From: JADMIH01 sp036399775
GTDB taxonomy: Bacteria; Chloroflexota; Chloroflexia; QHBQ01; JADMIH01
NCBI GenBank assembly: GCA_036399775.1
Contig: DASWMJ010000099.1
Span: 9,677 to 73,676, forward strand
Direction: 5' to 3'
DNA length: 64,000 nt
The notes beneath the pieces are model-generated. The model did no database searches, was not told where the DNA came from, and saw only the letters and a list, made by a program, of their open reading frames with translations. Within the stretch, counting starts at the first letter, position 1. Each line of letters opens with the position of its first letter. Both the position numbers and the translations under genes were made by a program. Positions 51,379-60,669 of this stretch are shown one piece after another.

Positions 51379-51517
51379 TTATGAACATCCGCAGCCAGGA
51401 GGGTTGAGGAACTGAATAAGTTGAACGAAGCGAGCAGCCATCAGAATAGCGAAGACGGCGAAATGCAGCCCTGCCAACCGTCTTAGGCAGCCGCTCGTAG
51501 TCACGAGCCTGAATGTA
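51379..51517 (-). pseudogene. Transposase 3' remnant (IS4/IS5-like)
   Basis: On the minus strand, one frame gives RDYERLPKTV (51488-51517 region) and another, shifted, gives RLAGLHFAVFAILMAARFVQ with its stop. Joined, they match the C-terminus of IS5-family-like transposases (..YERLPKTVAGLHFVAFACLML..). No complete transposase or inverted repeats were seen, so it is the decayed tail of an insertion sequence. Confidence 0.7.
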
Positions 51518-51582
51518 TAAGGTATTACCGCTGCTTTGGACCGATCCTGCGCCCCCTGCACTCTTGCTTTATGGCTAATAAT

Positions 51583-51614
51583 AAGATGCCGCCTGAACAC
51601 TCAGGCAGCATCTT
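51583..51614 (-). terminator. Terminator of the flavin-protein gene
   Basis: AAGATGCCGCCTGA (51583-51596) and TCAGGCAGCATCTT (51601-51614) pair at 13 of 14 bases around a four-base loop. On the minus strand the hairpin follows the stop at 51635 and is followed by a TTATTATT stretch, fitting a rho-independent terminator. Confidence 0.75.
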
Positions 51615-51634
51615 GCTAATTGCGGGTAGTCAGA

Positions 51635-52174
51635 CTAGAAGATGTAGCGGGTGCAGTGGCTGACGCCCTCATCGGTGATGCCAAGAGCGAAGACTTTTCG
51701 CAGGGTCATTTCGTAGACGTCATAAGGCGCGGGTCCGGTGGTTGGGGCATGATAGGGTGCGTCGAGGTTGCCGCCCCTGGCTTCGGCGGGCCAGCCTGCC
51801 GACCGGCAGAAAGCTGCTAATTGCTGAACTTTCGCTTCGTCGCGGGTTATCGCGGCGGTGCCTTCGGCGACTATGTCGTAGTCACCGGCGTGGATGGAGA
51901 TGGTGCAACTCGGGTTTTGATCCAGGTTGGCGCGCTTGCGAGTGCCCTGGCCGCTGGTGAAATAAAACGTCTCGTTGACGAAGAAGGCGCCGATAGGGGT
52001 GGTGTGGACCTGGCCCTCGCCGCTAACGGTCGAGAGCCAGCATGTACCGTCAGGATTGGTGAGCAGTTTCACAACTTCACTCCAGTCGAGCGCGCTGGCG
52101 TCTCTGATGGGGGGCTGGGTCTGCTGGTATGGGTAATCGACCATGACTTCTGCTTTGGGTGCGTGATGATTCAT
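51635..52174 (-). CDS. Pyridoxamine-5'-phosphate-oxidase-like FMN-binding protein
   Basis: A 179-residue protein of the split-barrel flavin family. It has DWSEVVKLLTNPDGTCWLST, then GEGQVHTTPIGAFFVNETFYF and SGQGTRKRANLDQNPSCTISI, typical of the FMN-binding barrel. The ATG at 52174 is preferred because AAGGAGAAG is directly upstream; a frame to 52258 is longer but lacks a site. It probably reduces or binds small molecules using FMN; the substrate is unknown. It is followed by its own terminator. Confidence 0.82.
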   Translation of the reverse strand: MNHHAPKAEVMVDYPYQQTQPPIRDASALDWSEVVKLLTNPDGTCWLSTVSGEGQVHTTPIGAFFVNETFYFTSGQGTRKRANLDQNPSCTISIHAGDYDIVAEGTAAITRDEAKVQQLAAFCRSAGWPAEARGGNLDAPYHAPTTGPAPYDVYEMTLRKVFALGITDEGVSHCTRYIF

Positions 52175-52315
52175 GTTCTTCTCCTTTATAGACCAAACTC
52201 CGGATTGAACTCGCTGTGAGCCGGGATTATGCGGTGACGGGTTCGGCCGAAGCAGCATCTGCTGGTTGGTATTCGACTGCTGATGGACAACCGGCGTGTG
52301 CCAGCACTCTCGTGC

Positions 52316-53005
52316 TCATTTAGCAGTCAGATCCTTGTCTTCCATTTCCCAGGCGTGATCGAGAGTGTGAAAGGCGGTATGCCGGATCAGGTAGCGAAGC
52401 GGCCACTTGCGGGCCATCTTGTTCTGGGAATGTAGCTCCCGAATTGCATTGCAATAGGCCTCGCGATGCGCCTTCAATCCCTCCTCGGTCAGTATTGCCT
52501 CCTGATCCTCCTGAGGTCTGTCCCGCGGGGCCCAGTCCCGCTCATTGAAAAGCACATGACGGACGATGCGGTCCCGATCTCTCCCTCCGCCGCGCGGACC
52601 GCGCTGTAGCTCAGCCGACACACGCGAACGCACATCATCGAAAAAGGTCCAGCATGCCCGCATCAGCGTCAGTTCACGCTCCAACTCTTCGGATGACACG
52701 GCTTGCTGGTCGATAGTCGAAAACCCAAACGAAATACCCCAGAAGTCGGTTGAGCCGGTGCCCGGATAGCGTTCGACAACGGCGACGGCGCTGCCGGTCG
52801 TGCTGGTCGCAAACTCGGCCTCCATCCTGGCCAGCTTCGCCACGGGTGCATAACGTGGAACGTAGGAGAGTAAGCGTTCGACCGCAGCCTCCCCGGTCGT
52901 TGCCCCGCGCGCTAGACCAGGCCAGTCCGGTGCCACTGCCACTACCTTCTTGCCCTTCGGTCCGATTTCCAACATCACTCGAATGTCGTTTGTGTCGTTA
53001 GCCAC
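52316..53005 (-). CDS. Hypothetical DinB-like protein
   Basis: A protein of about 229 residues beginning with a GTG at 53005 (AGGAGG just upstream; a frame to 53020 adds five residues). The N-terminal part resembles HicB or DUF2442-like strands (VMLEIGPKGKKVVAVAPDWPGLARG), and the second half has features of DinB-like four-helix proteins (RGGGRDRDRIVRHVLFNERDW, then LRYLIRHTAFHTLDHAWEMED). A plausible metal site is formed by His residues in this last segment. I would not assign a function. Confidence 0.65.
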   Translation of the reverse strand: MANDTNDIRVMLEIGPKGKKVVAVAPDWPGLARGATTGEAAVERLLSYVPRYAPVAKLARMEAEFATSTTGSAVAVVERYPGTGSTDFWGISFGFSTIDQQAVSSEELERELTLMRACWTFFDDVRSRVSAELQRGPRGGGRDRDRIVRHVLFNERDWAPRDRPQEDQEAILTEEGLKAHREAYCNAIRELHSQNKMARKWPLRYLIRHTAFHTLDHAWEMEDKDLTAK

Positions 53006-53276
53006 GGCTCCTCCTATCACACTAGAATATGAGCGTCCACGTTCTTACAACAGATGTTTCGGTTTGACTATGCGAGGTCTAACCTGACACTATTTTAGCA
53101 CTAATGTTCTCCTAATGCAACGATGCATCGAGCAACAGCGCCAGTTTGTTGTGGGGAGCTTATCACGGTTGCCCCCTCTCCAAAGTTCATAACACGCTCT
53201 AAAAGATGAGTGGTTAATTCCTTTCACATATCGGGTGCATATTCAGGTATATGAGCGCGCTCGGAGGGCTGACAGC

Positions 53277-53678
53277 ATGTTTAGCAGGGGAATATCCGAG
53301 ATTGTGTTGATTGTGAGAGACGTCAAGGCGTCGGCGCACTTTTATCAAGAGGTTGTGGGGTTGGAGCCGCGCACGGTGGCCGACGAAGAGTGGGCATGGT
53401 TCTGGGCGGGCGAGCCTGGGAAGGCTCAGCACGTGGCATTACACAAGGGGGCGCTTCTGTTTGAGGAGCATTCCCCTCTGCCGGAGGGTAAGCGGTGGGG
53501 CCACGTACACTTTGCTCTAGATGTGCCGAGGGAGAGGCTGGAGGAGGCCGTGGACCACGTGCGGAGTCACGGAGTAGCGGTGTACGGGCCTACCGACTTC
53601 AAGTGGATGAATGCACGGTCATACTACTTTTACGACCCGGACGGCAATCTGTTGGAGTTTTGGTCGCCTGACGCCTGA
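53277..53678 (+). CDS. VOC family protein
   Basis: A 133-residue protein starting at ATG 53277 (CGGAGGG upstream) with VOC signature: MFSRGISEIVLIVRDVKASAHFYQEVVGLEP, later HVHFALDVPRERLEEAVDHV and YYFYDPDGNLLEFWSP. It lacks one of the two metal histidines of glyoxalase I. A different substrate is likely. The second VOC gene of this window; the two are not closely similar. Confidence 0.82.
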   Translation: MFSRGISEIVLIVRDVKASAHFYQEVVGLEPRTVADEEWAWFWAGEPGKAQHVALHKGALLFEEHSPLPEGKRWGHVHFALDVPRERLEEAVDHVRSHGVAVYGPTDFKWMNARSYYFYDPDGNLLEFWSPDA

Positions 53679-53686
53679 TGGGCATA

Positions 53687-53707
53687 GTGGTCAGTGGTCA
53701 GTGGTTG
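53687..53707 (+). repeat. Heptamer repeat (GGTCAGT)
   Basis: TGGTCAGTGGTCAGTGGTT, two and a half units after the VOC gene stop. It has the same heptamer as the array between dnaB and dnaD-like. Confidence 0.85.
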
Positions 53708-53734
53708 GGGGTTCGCCTACATTGATTATTAACT

Positions 53735-55948
53735 CTACCCTGTATCAGCCCTGGCTTTGGTGGGCATATGGCGAGTAGCGGCGTAGAGGGAGAGGGCGGC
53801 CAGGAGCACGAGCGCGCCGGGGACGAGCCAATCCCAGATGGGGGGCATGCCGGTGGAGGCGAGGCTGGGGCGGTGGATGGCGGCGGTGAGGCCGTTTAGG
53901 AGGTAGCCCGGCTCTTCGAGGAGGGGGGATTGGGCGGGGTTGTATATGGTGGCCGCTTCGCCGGGATCGCCCGCCAGGAGGAGGCCGTGCAGGCGGTAGT
54001 AGACCTGGAAGTCAACCATCGCGCCTGGGATGGATACGAGCGCGCCTAGCACGGACAACGCTATCCAGGAGGCGAGCAGGAGGGTGCGTGGCGAAAGCCG
54101 GGCCGCGAGCTTCTGGTTGGCGTTATCGAAGATGAAACTGCCGATGGAGGCTAATGGGATGATTAGCAGGGGGAGCACGGGCATGACGAGGCGCGGACCC
54201 CAGGCGAAGTTGCCGGTCCATGCCCACCAGAGGGCGTTGAAGATGAAGCTGGCCACGCTCTGAGATAGGATTAGGGCCACAGTTAGCCTGCCTGGGAAGC
54301 CGTCGCGCCTGTACAGCAGCCACAGGCCGATGGGTGCGAGCAGCAGCACGGGCGCGTAGAGGAAGACGCTCTTGCCGGGGCTGAAGAGGAGGCCCAACAG
54401 CCCTTCCAGCAGGGGTGTGCTGAAGCCTGCCTCTCGCTCGTAGCCTGTGCGCTTCCAGGCGTCGGCCAGGGGTTGGTAGCGCCAGTAGTTGTACGCGATC
54501 TGGATGATGCCCGCGAGTATGGGGCCGACGGAGAAGAGCGCGCCTGCCCTCAGCACGCGCATGAATGTGGCGGCTTTACCGGGCTGCCCATCGGCGCGAG
54601 CAGCGCGTATCGCGAGCAAGAGGACGGCCAGGCCGGGGGCTAGCCAGTGGACGATGAAGGCGGGCTTGAGCAGGATCATCGCGCCCAGGCACGCGCCCGC
54701 CAGCAGCACGCGCAGGCGGGAGGGGGCGACCTCACCATAGTGGGGCACCAGCAGGAGCAGGGAGGCCAGCAAGAGCGCGCCGCCCGCAGGCTCGGAGAAG
54801 AAGGTGCGCCCATAATTGAGCGCGGGGGTGGTCAGCAGGTAAGTGGCGGCGACGGCCAGCGACACGCATACGGGTGCGAAGCGGAGTGCGGCTCGGTAGA
54901 TGAGCCAGCAGGTGAGAGATGTGACCGCGAGGTTGGTCATGGAGACGGCGAAGCGGGTGATGGCCTGGTACTCGCCTCCCGCCAGCGTGCCCAGCTTGCC
55001 CAGGAAGTAGAAGGGCACGGCGAGTAGGGGCTGGCCGAAGCCGTACTTGGTGCCCACGTCCAGGCCGGGGTAGCGCGTGGGTATGCCATACTCGGCCAGC
55101 CCGGCAGCCACCTGGTACATGCGGTCGGAGTCGAAGGCGTTGAGATAGCCGAGCGCGAGCAAAAAGAGCGCGCAGGTGAGACATATTACGCTGAAGAGGG
55201 CAGCCTTGCGCGTGTCGGGTGCGCGGGGTGGACGCGGCAGGGTGGCAAGGCTGAAGAGCAGGAGCGCGGCCAGGACGAGGGGGGCTGTCCAGGCTACGGT
55301 CTCCATCCACCTGTCGCGGTAGACGGCGAGGGGGCCATAGACGGCGGGCAAGGATGCAGATGCCACGAGGGCTAAGGCGGGGCGGGCCGTCCAGACGAGG
55401 AGGCAGACGTAGAGGAGGAGCGCGGCTATGCCCAACCCGGCCAGGGTGAGCCACGCACGCAGGCGAGCGTCGGGAGCGAATATCTCCAGGGTGGTGACGA
55501 GGCTGCCCAACTCGCGCCTGTCGCCGGGCGCGTCGAGGCGGGGCGATTGTAGGGTGACGGTGGGGTTGCGGCTGGGAGAGATGCCCCACGCCTGCGCGGA
55601 CCAGGGCTGGCCCGGCTCGGTGGCCGCGCTGTCTGATGCCACGCCGGATATGTAGAGGGTGGCCTGGCTGGGGGCCGCGCCCACGCCGCTTATGCGGACG
55701 TTGATGCGCCCAGGTCCCCAGTTGGGGAGGGTTATCTGGGCGGTAGGCTCGGTCCAGCGATAAATGCCATGCTGGGGGTTCTGCTCAGGGTCATGGAAGC
55801 CACTCGTGAGGTAGATGCGGTCGGCCTCGGTGCCGATACGCACGGTCTCGTGCCCTGACACGTTGAGCGCGATGAGCGCCAGGAGTAGAGTGATAGCGCC
55901 GAGGACGAGCAGGGTGGCGATGTGCCAGGCCGGGCGCACGGCGGACAA
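53735..55948 (-). CDS. Large GT39-like membrane protein
   Basis: A 737-residue protein with an N-terminal helix, then an outer beta-rich domain of about 150 residues (TAQITLPNWGPGRINVRISG and so on) before the multi-helix glycosyltransferase-like core. The NAFDSDRMYQVAAGLAEYGIPTRYPGLD loop is the Asp-containing first loop of GT39-type proteins. It is separate from the other glycosyltransferases and divergent from the L,D-transpeptidase gene. The extra outer domain sets it apart. Confidence 0.75.
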   Translation of the reverse strand: MSAVRPAWHIATLLVLGAITLLLALIALNVSGHETVRIGTEADRIYLTSGFHDPEQNPQHGIYRWTEPTAQITLPNWGPGRINVRISGVGAAPSQATLYISGVASDSAATEPGQPWSAQAWGISPSRNPTVTLQSPRLDAPGDRRELGSLVTTLEIFAPDARLRAWLTLAGLGIAALLLYVCLLVWTARPALALVASASLPAVYGPLAVYRDRWMETVAWTAPLVLAALLLFSLATLPRPPRAPDTRKAALFSVICLTCALFLLALGYLNAFDSDRMYQVAAGLAEYGIPTRYPGLDVGTKYGFGQPLLAVPFYFLGKLGTLAGGEYQAITRFAVSMTNLAVTSLTCWLIYRAALRFAPVCVSLAVAATYLLTTPALNYGRTFFSEPAGGALLLASLLLLVPHYGEVAPSRLRVLLAGACLGAMILLKPAFIVHWLAPGLAVLLLAIRAARADGQPGKAATFMRVLRAGALFSVGPILAGIIQIAYNYWRYQPLADAWKRTGYEREAGFSTPLLEGLLGLLFSPGKSVFLYAPVLLLAPIGLWLLYRRDGFPGRLTVALILSQSVASFIFNALWWAWTGNFAWGPRLVMPVLPLLIIPLASIGSFIFDNANQKLAARLSPRTLLLASWIALSVLGALVSIPGAMVDFQVYYRLHGLLLAGDPGEAATIYNPAQSPLLEEPGYLLNGLTAAIHRPSLASTGMPPIWDWLVPGALVLLAALSLYAATRHMPTKARADTG

Positions 55949-56199
55949 GGCTGCGCGGAGGCGAGGGAGTGGTTGAAAGGAGCGTAAGTTCAGGCTGAGG
56001 TTACCTTTGTCATGCGGGAGTAAGAGGCAGGCTCTTCAGGCAATGATTATATCATTTAGGGACTAGCGCGGCGGGGAATCTCTTGCTATTATAGACATAA
56101 GTAGCGGTTAGGGATCGGGGATTATGGGTTTTTGAGCGTGAAGCCCTTTTCATGCTTAATGTCGCTGTACTTATATAGATGTGAAGGAGCCTGGAAGCC

Positions 56200-57306
56200 G
56201 TGAAAGTTACGTATACGATACTCAGCAAGAAATATACGGGGCGCACGGGGATGTTTGGGGGTGAGACCGAGGTCAAGGGAAGATACAGGGTAGGGATGGC
56301 TGCCCTAATGTTTGCTGTTGCACTAATCGTTGTGGCAAGCCTGGCCGGGCAGGGGGCGGGGCAAGCTCATGCGCAGGAAGGTGCCCGTATTGAGATAAAG
56401 AGCGAAGTTGCGACCATCGCGGATACCAACCTGCTTGGGCAACCTGCCGAGGATGGGCCGGTGGTGGCGAATATGCCGGTGAATAGCCGGGCTATCGTCA
56501 TAGGCGGGCCGTTCAACGATGGGTGGTACTGGCTTGATTATAGCGGAGTCCAGGGGTACGCGCATAGGAAGTCGCTGGTGTTGGTGGACGCGAACTATAG
56601 GCCGGTGCCCTCGGCCACGCCTGTACCTACCAGCCCGCCACCGCCTACGGCTACGCCCACGCCGGGCACGGTATTCGAGATGGGGCCGGGCAAGTATGAG
56701 GGCTTGTGGCTGGGCGAGATGGCGCACAAGGGCAACGTGTGGAACGGGCCTGGGCAGGGCAAGATTATCAAGAGTTGGTGGGCGGGGCGGCGCGTACTGC
56801 TCTACGAGGGCATCACCGATGTAAAAGGAGCGCTTTGGTACCGCGTATCCGAAGAGCCGGAAGCGCCCATGTACGTGCAGGCAAGTATGGTGAAGAAGAT
56901 CGCGCCTGTGAAGTTCGAGGCGGCGCGATACAGGGGGCGGTGGGTAAATATCAACATCTCGCAACAGGTGGTGACCGCCTACGAAGACGGCACGCCGGTG
57001 ATGGTGTCGCTGGCCTCCACAGGCACGGGCAAGAACCCCACCGAGCTAGGGGTGTGGAAGATATTCTACAGGCTGCCCAAGCAGGACATGAAGGGCGGCA
57101 GCAGGGCGACGGGAGATTACTACTATCTCAAGGACGTGCCCTACCCGCAGTATTTCCACTCGTCGGGGGAGGGACTGCACGGCACCTACTGGCACGACAA
57201 CTTCGGGCGGCCTATGAGTCACGGGTGCATAAACCTCAGCACGCCGATAGCGGGGTGGTTCTACAGGTGGGCGAGTATCGGCACGGTGGTGTATACGCAT
57301 TATTAG
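56200..57306 (+). CDS. L,D-transpeptidase (YkuD) with SH3 domain
   Basis: A 368-residue secreted protein. The start is taken as GTG 56200 (GAAGGAG eleven bases upstream), and there is a signal segment near residues 30-60 (VGMAALMFAVALIVVASLAG). An SH3b-like domain follows (IADTNLLGQPAEDGPVVANMP, then WYWLDYSGVQGYAHRKSLVLVD). After a Pro/Thr linker, a YkuD domain ends with HGTYWHDNFGRPMSHGCINLS, where the Cys in SHGCINL is the nucleophile. It makes 3-3 cross-links in peptidoglycan or attaches proteins. Its position opens the 56-64 kb block of secreted proteins. Confidence 0.9.
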   Translation: MKVTYTILSKKYTGRTGMFGGETEVKGRYRVGMAALMFAVALIVVASLAGQGAGQAHAQEGARIEIKSEVATIADTNLLGQPAEDGPVVANMPVNSRAIVIGGPFNDGWYWLDYSGVQGYAHRKSLVLVDANYRPVPSATPVPTSPPPPTATPTPGTVFEMGPGKYEGLWLGEMAHKGNVWNGPGQGKIIKSWWAGRRVLLYEGITDVKGALWYRVSEEPEAPMYVQASMVKKIAPVKFEAARYRGRWVNINISQQVVTAYEDGTPVMVSLASTGTGKNPTELGVWKIFYRLPKQDMKGGSRATGDYYYLKDVPYPQYFHSSGEGLHGTYWHDNFGRPMSHGCINLSTPIAGWFYRWASIGTVVYTHY

Positions 57307-57338
57307 GGGTCAGGGATCAGGGGTTAGGGGTCAGGGGA
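57305..57338 (+). repeat. Heptamer repeat (GGTCAGG/GGTTAGG)
   Basis: GGTCAGG, GATCAGG, GGTTAGG, GGTCAGG in tandem directly after the L,D-transpeptidase stop. Confidence 0.85.
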
Positions 57339-57750
57339 GGAGTATCGTGATCACAAATGATTACGAGTACAGCGCAGCGTTGGCCTCTATCCAACAAGCA
57401 GCAGATACACCGGTATGAGGCTCAAGAATATGAGCAAGCCAGCTACGCCCGCTTGCAGGAGATAGTTTGGGCATTAGGTACTTCCATTCGCATGCGTATT
57501 ACTGTGCCTACTGCGACACATAGGTTTGATGCACCAGCCATAGCCCAGACGAGCGACACTTATAGTGCAATAGTTGGGTAATCCCAGGCGCCGAAGCAAG
57601 CTAAGACCAGCTCATGACCTGGCCTTGCACCCCGGCGCGGCGGATGATATACTCTAGCACCAAGCTTTGCTGGGGGAGTGTTTGCTTTGCTCCCTACACC
57701 GGGGCACGCTTCATTTATTGCAGTCGTCACAGGAGAACAGGAGATAAGTA
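57339..57750 (+). other. Gap before the kinase-like gene, no confident gene
   Basis: Only a weak 74-codon open frame (57357-57581) with no ribosome-binding site or recognised family lies here, so I do not call a gene. A G/C-rich stretch with hairpins (about 57594-57710) should include the promoter of the kinase-like gene, whose GTG start has AGGAGATAAGTA directly upstream. Confidence 0.4.
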
Positions 57751-60588
57751 GTGGCGTTCCGTCCTGATGTCAACCAAGAATTACTTATCGAAGGTGTTGT
57801 GTATAGCATCACCGAGCACCCGATGGCTCGCGGCATGCCTTACGGCCAGGAGGGCCGGGCGGGTATCGTGTACCAGGTCGTGGCGGCGGGCAACGAGCGG
57901 CGTGCCCTCAAGGTCTTCAAGCGCCGGTTCAGCGTGCCGTCGCTGGTCAACCTCTCGGAGAGGCTGGCGAACTTCGCCGACATGACGGGCCTGCGGGTAT
58001 GCCGCCGTAGCGTGCTGACCCCCCGGCGGCATACCGAGCTTTTGCGCCAGTACCCGGACCTCACCTACGCGGTGCTGATGCCCTGGATCGTGGGTCCCAC
58101 CTGGATGGAGGTGATGCTCGAAAAGACGCCTCTCACCCCGGAGCAGAGCCTGGGCATAACGAGGTCTTTCGCCAATATCCTGGCGGGCATGGAAGAGCGC
58201 GGAGTAGCTCACTGCGACCTCTCTGGGGCGAACATGATCCTGCCAGTGCTCGCATCCGAGGCCGATCTGCTGGGCGGCACGTTCGATACGGTAGAGCTAG
58301 TAGACGTAGAGCAACTGTACGGGCCGGGGCTTGAGAAATCGGAGTTCGTGATAGGCGGCTCGCAGGGCTACGCCAGCCGGTTCGGCCAGTACGGGTCATG
58401 GGACCCCAGGGCGGACCGTTTCGCCGGGGCTATCATGCTGGTCGAGATGCTGGCGTGGTGCGATGAGCGCACGCGGGAGGCCGCATGGGGCGAGACCTAC
58501 TTCGACCCCCAGGAGATGCAGACCGACAGCGAGCGTTATCACCTGCTCAAGACCGTCCTCGCGGAGAGATGGGGCGCTGGTGTGGCGACTCTCCTCGAAG
58601 AGGTATGGAAGAGCGAGACGTTGACCGATTGTCCAACCCTGGGGTCGTGGCTGGTGGCGATACCGGAGCAGGTGCCGGTCAAAATTGAGCGCGTAGAAGC
58701 CGCCCCGGACGCCCCGATTACGATGTCGCCCAACGAGATTGACCCCGAAATTAGGGGCATGCTAGAGCTTGCGCAAGCACTGGAGGTCGAAGGCAACTGG
58801 AACAAAGCCCGCAACACGTACCTCATCGCGCAATCGCTCGCGCCGCAAGGGAGCAAAACGTACAGATACCTTGAACAGATGGTGAGCGGCCTGGACGAAC
58901 GCGAGAGGGAGGCCACCCAGGTATTACCCGTAATCACGGCGGGAATGGGTGCTGCCGCCACTGTGGGGGCTGCGCCGGGCGCTGAAGCCGCCGACCTGTT
59001 GTTGGAAGACACGTCCGCGCTCTATGCCGATGCGTTGGAGGCGTTCAACGCGGGTGAATGGGCGGCCGCGAGCGAGCTACTCACCGAGGTAATACGCAGG
59101 CAGCCTAATTTCGAGAAGGATGGCAGGCGGGCCGACCAACTGCTGTTAGAGGCCCGAAATCAGCAGCGCATGGCAACCGACCCCGGCGCGACGCAGGCCG
59201 TCGTGATGCCGGTAGCGCCTATAGTCCCGATAGCGCCGGTTATGCCGGTAGAGGCGGCTGTGTCCACGACTGTGCAGCCTCCCACCGAGCCGCCGGTAGC
59301 GCAGCCGGTAGAGGCCGTCCAGATGGGCCAGCCTGCGGTACCTATGGGCGCGATGCCTGCCCCGGCGCTGGCGCAGAGGTCGCAAGCGCCCACACAGGTG
59401 ATGCCGGTGCAGGGGCAGGCGCAGGCGGTGCCCACACAGGCGACGCAGACTACGGTGGTGAGCACCCGCAAGTCGAACCGCAGCATGATCCTGATACCCG
59501 CTATACTGGTGGCGGCGCTGTTGGTATTCGGTGGGATAGCGTTCGCGGTGCTCGCTGCGTCGAATAACGGGCAGGCCGAAGCCGCGCAGAGGGCAGCTAC
59601 CGCCACCGCCGAAGCGGGGTTGATAGCTATAGCCGCAGCTACGGAGGACGCGGAGTCCACCGCAGAGGCGGTCGCCACCGAGGAAGCCGGTTCCTCAGTC
59701 GCGCAGGCCACCGAGACGGCGCAAAGGGTGGCACGCGGCACCACTACGGCCCAGGCGCGCGCCACCTCTGCGGGGTTGAAAGTGCTGGGCATGCAGGCCA
59801 CCGAGACCGCGAAGGTTGCGGCCACGTCCGGGGCAGCAGGCACAGCCCAGGCGCTGGGGATGGTGGTCGCAACCGAGCAGGCGAACGCCACTGCAACCGC
59901 CGCCGCGATAGCAATAGTGCAAGGTACACAGCAGGTGCAGCAACAAGCCACCCAGCAGGCGCAGGCCCAGGCCACCCAGCAGGCAAACGCGCAAGCTACA
60001 ACGCAGGCGCAGGGGCAGGTAGCCGCGCAGACGCAAGCAGCCATCAACGCGCAGGCCACTATCGAGGCGCGCGCCCTGGCGACGGCCCAGGCGCAGGTGG
60101 CGGCGACCGCCAGGGCACAGCAGCCGACAGCAGCGCCACCTACACCCAAGCCACCCACGCCTAAGCCGGAGCCGCCGACACCCAAGCCACCCACACAAGC
60201 GCCACCCACGCAGCCACCGCCGACACAGCCGCCCCCTACACAACCACCGCCGACGCCTGAGCCGCCCACGCCCGTGCCTGTGGATAGTTGCGGCGTGTCG
60301 GGCAATAAGAACGGCAAGGCCACGCCAAGCAGCATACCGCAGGGAGGCTCGCTCCAATTCCAGATTACGGGCTTCACGCCGGGTGAGGGCTTCACGTTCC
60401 GGTGGCTCAAGCCGAACGGCGAGCCTTACGCGCCCGCCTCAGCTTCGTCTTCCTTCATCGGCCCGGACGGGACGTTTACTTTCCCTTACACGGTGCCTTT
60501 AGATTGGGGACCGGGACGCTGGGCGTTACAGGTACGGGGCGCGTCAAGCGGGAACGAGGCGCTCGTCTTCTTCTGCATAATAAAATGA
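57751..60588 (+). CDS. Kinase-like membrane protein with Ala/Gln-rich stalk and shared C-terminal domain
   Basis: The 945-residue product starts at GTG 57751. Residues about 20-300 resemble a serine/threonine kinase, with a lysine in RRALKVFKRRF, HCDLSGANMI as the catalytic loop, and LVDVEQLYG where DFG is expected (Asp kept, Phe-Gly replaced). Activity is therefore uncertain. A TPR-like part (about 330-470), a Pro/Gln-rich region, a membrane helix near 578-600 (ILIPAILVAALLVFGGIAFAVL), and a long Ala/Gln/Thr-rich stalk follow (about 600-790). A Pro/Thr region then leads to a C-terminal domain (about 850-945, SCGVSGNKNGKATP to FCIIK). That domain is shared with the two genes downstream. The kinase domain is cytoplasmic and the stalk and domain are outside. 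Confidence 0.82.
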   Translation: MAFRPDVNQELLIEGVVYSITEHPMARGMPYGQEGRAGIVYQVVAAGNERRALKVFKRRFSVPSLVNLSERLANFADMTGLRVCRRSVLTPRRHTELLRQYPDLTYAVLMPWIVGPTWMEVMLEKTPLTPEQSLGITRSFANILAGMEERGVAHCDLSGANMILPVLASEADLLGGTFDTVELVDVEQLYGPGLEKSEFVIGGSQGYASRFGQYGSWDPRADRFAGAIMLVEMLAWCDERTREAAWGETYFDPQEMQTDSERYHLLKTVLAERWGAGVATLLEEVWKSETLTDCPTLGSWLVAIPEQVPVKIERVEAAPDAPITMSPNEIDPEIRGMLELAQALEVEGNWNKARNTYLIAQSLAPQGSKTYRYLEQMVSGLDEREREATQVLPVITAGMGAAATVGAAPGAEAADLLLEDTSALYADALEAFNAGEWAAASELLTEVIRRQPNFEKDGRRADQLLLEARNQQRMATDPGATQAVVMPVAPIVPIAPVMPVEAAVSTTVQPPTEPPVAQPVEAVQMGQPAVPMGAMPAPALAQRSQAPTQVMPVQGQAQAVPTQATQTTVVSTRKSNRSMILIPAILVAALLVFGGIAFAVLAASNNGQAEAAQRAATATAEAGLIAIAAATEDAESTAEAVATEEAGSSVAQATETAQRVARGTTTAQARATSAGLKVLGMQATETAKVAATSGAAGTAQALGMVVATEQANATATAAAIAIVQGTQQVQQQATQQAQAQATQQANAQATTQAQGQVAAQTQAAINAQATIEARALATAQAQVAATARAQQPTAAPPTPKPPTPKPEPPTPKPPTQAPPTQPPPTQPPPTQPPPTPEPPTPVPVDSCGVSGNKNGKATPSSIPQGGSLQFQITGFTPGEGFTFRWLKPNGEPYAPASASSSFIGPDGTFTFPYTVPLDWGPGRWALQVRGASSGNEALVFFCIIK

Positions 60589-60669
60589 GCAGGTGGTCAG
60601 GCCGGATACTCCCGTTCTGAGCATTTTCCCGGTAGTAACCTCTTGACCTCAGAACACGGTTCGGTTACT

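Noticed and set aside
8842..57338. Tandem arrays taken as CRISPR
   Set aside because: Units are seven bases without unique spacers, and no cas genes are in the window.
57357..57581. Small ORF after the L,D-transpeptidase
   Set aside because: No ribosome-binding site, no family, and unlike its neighbours in codon use; not called.
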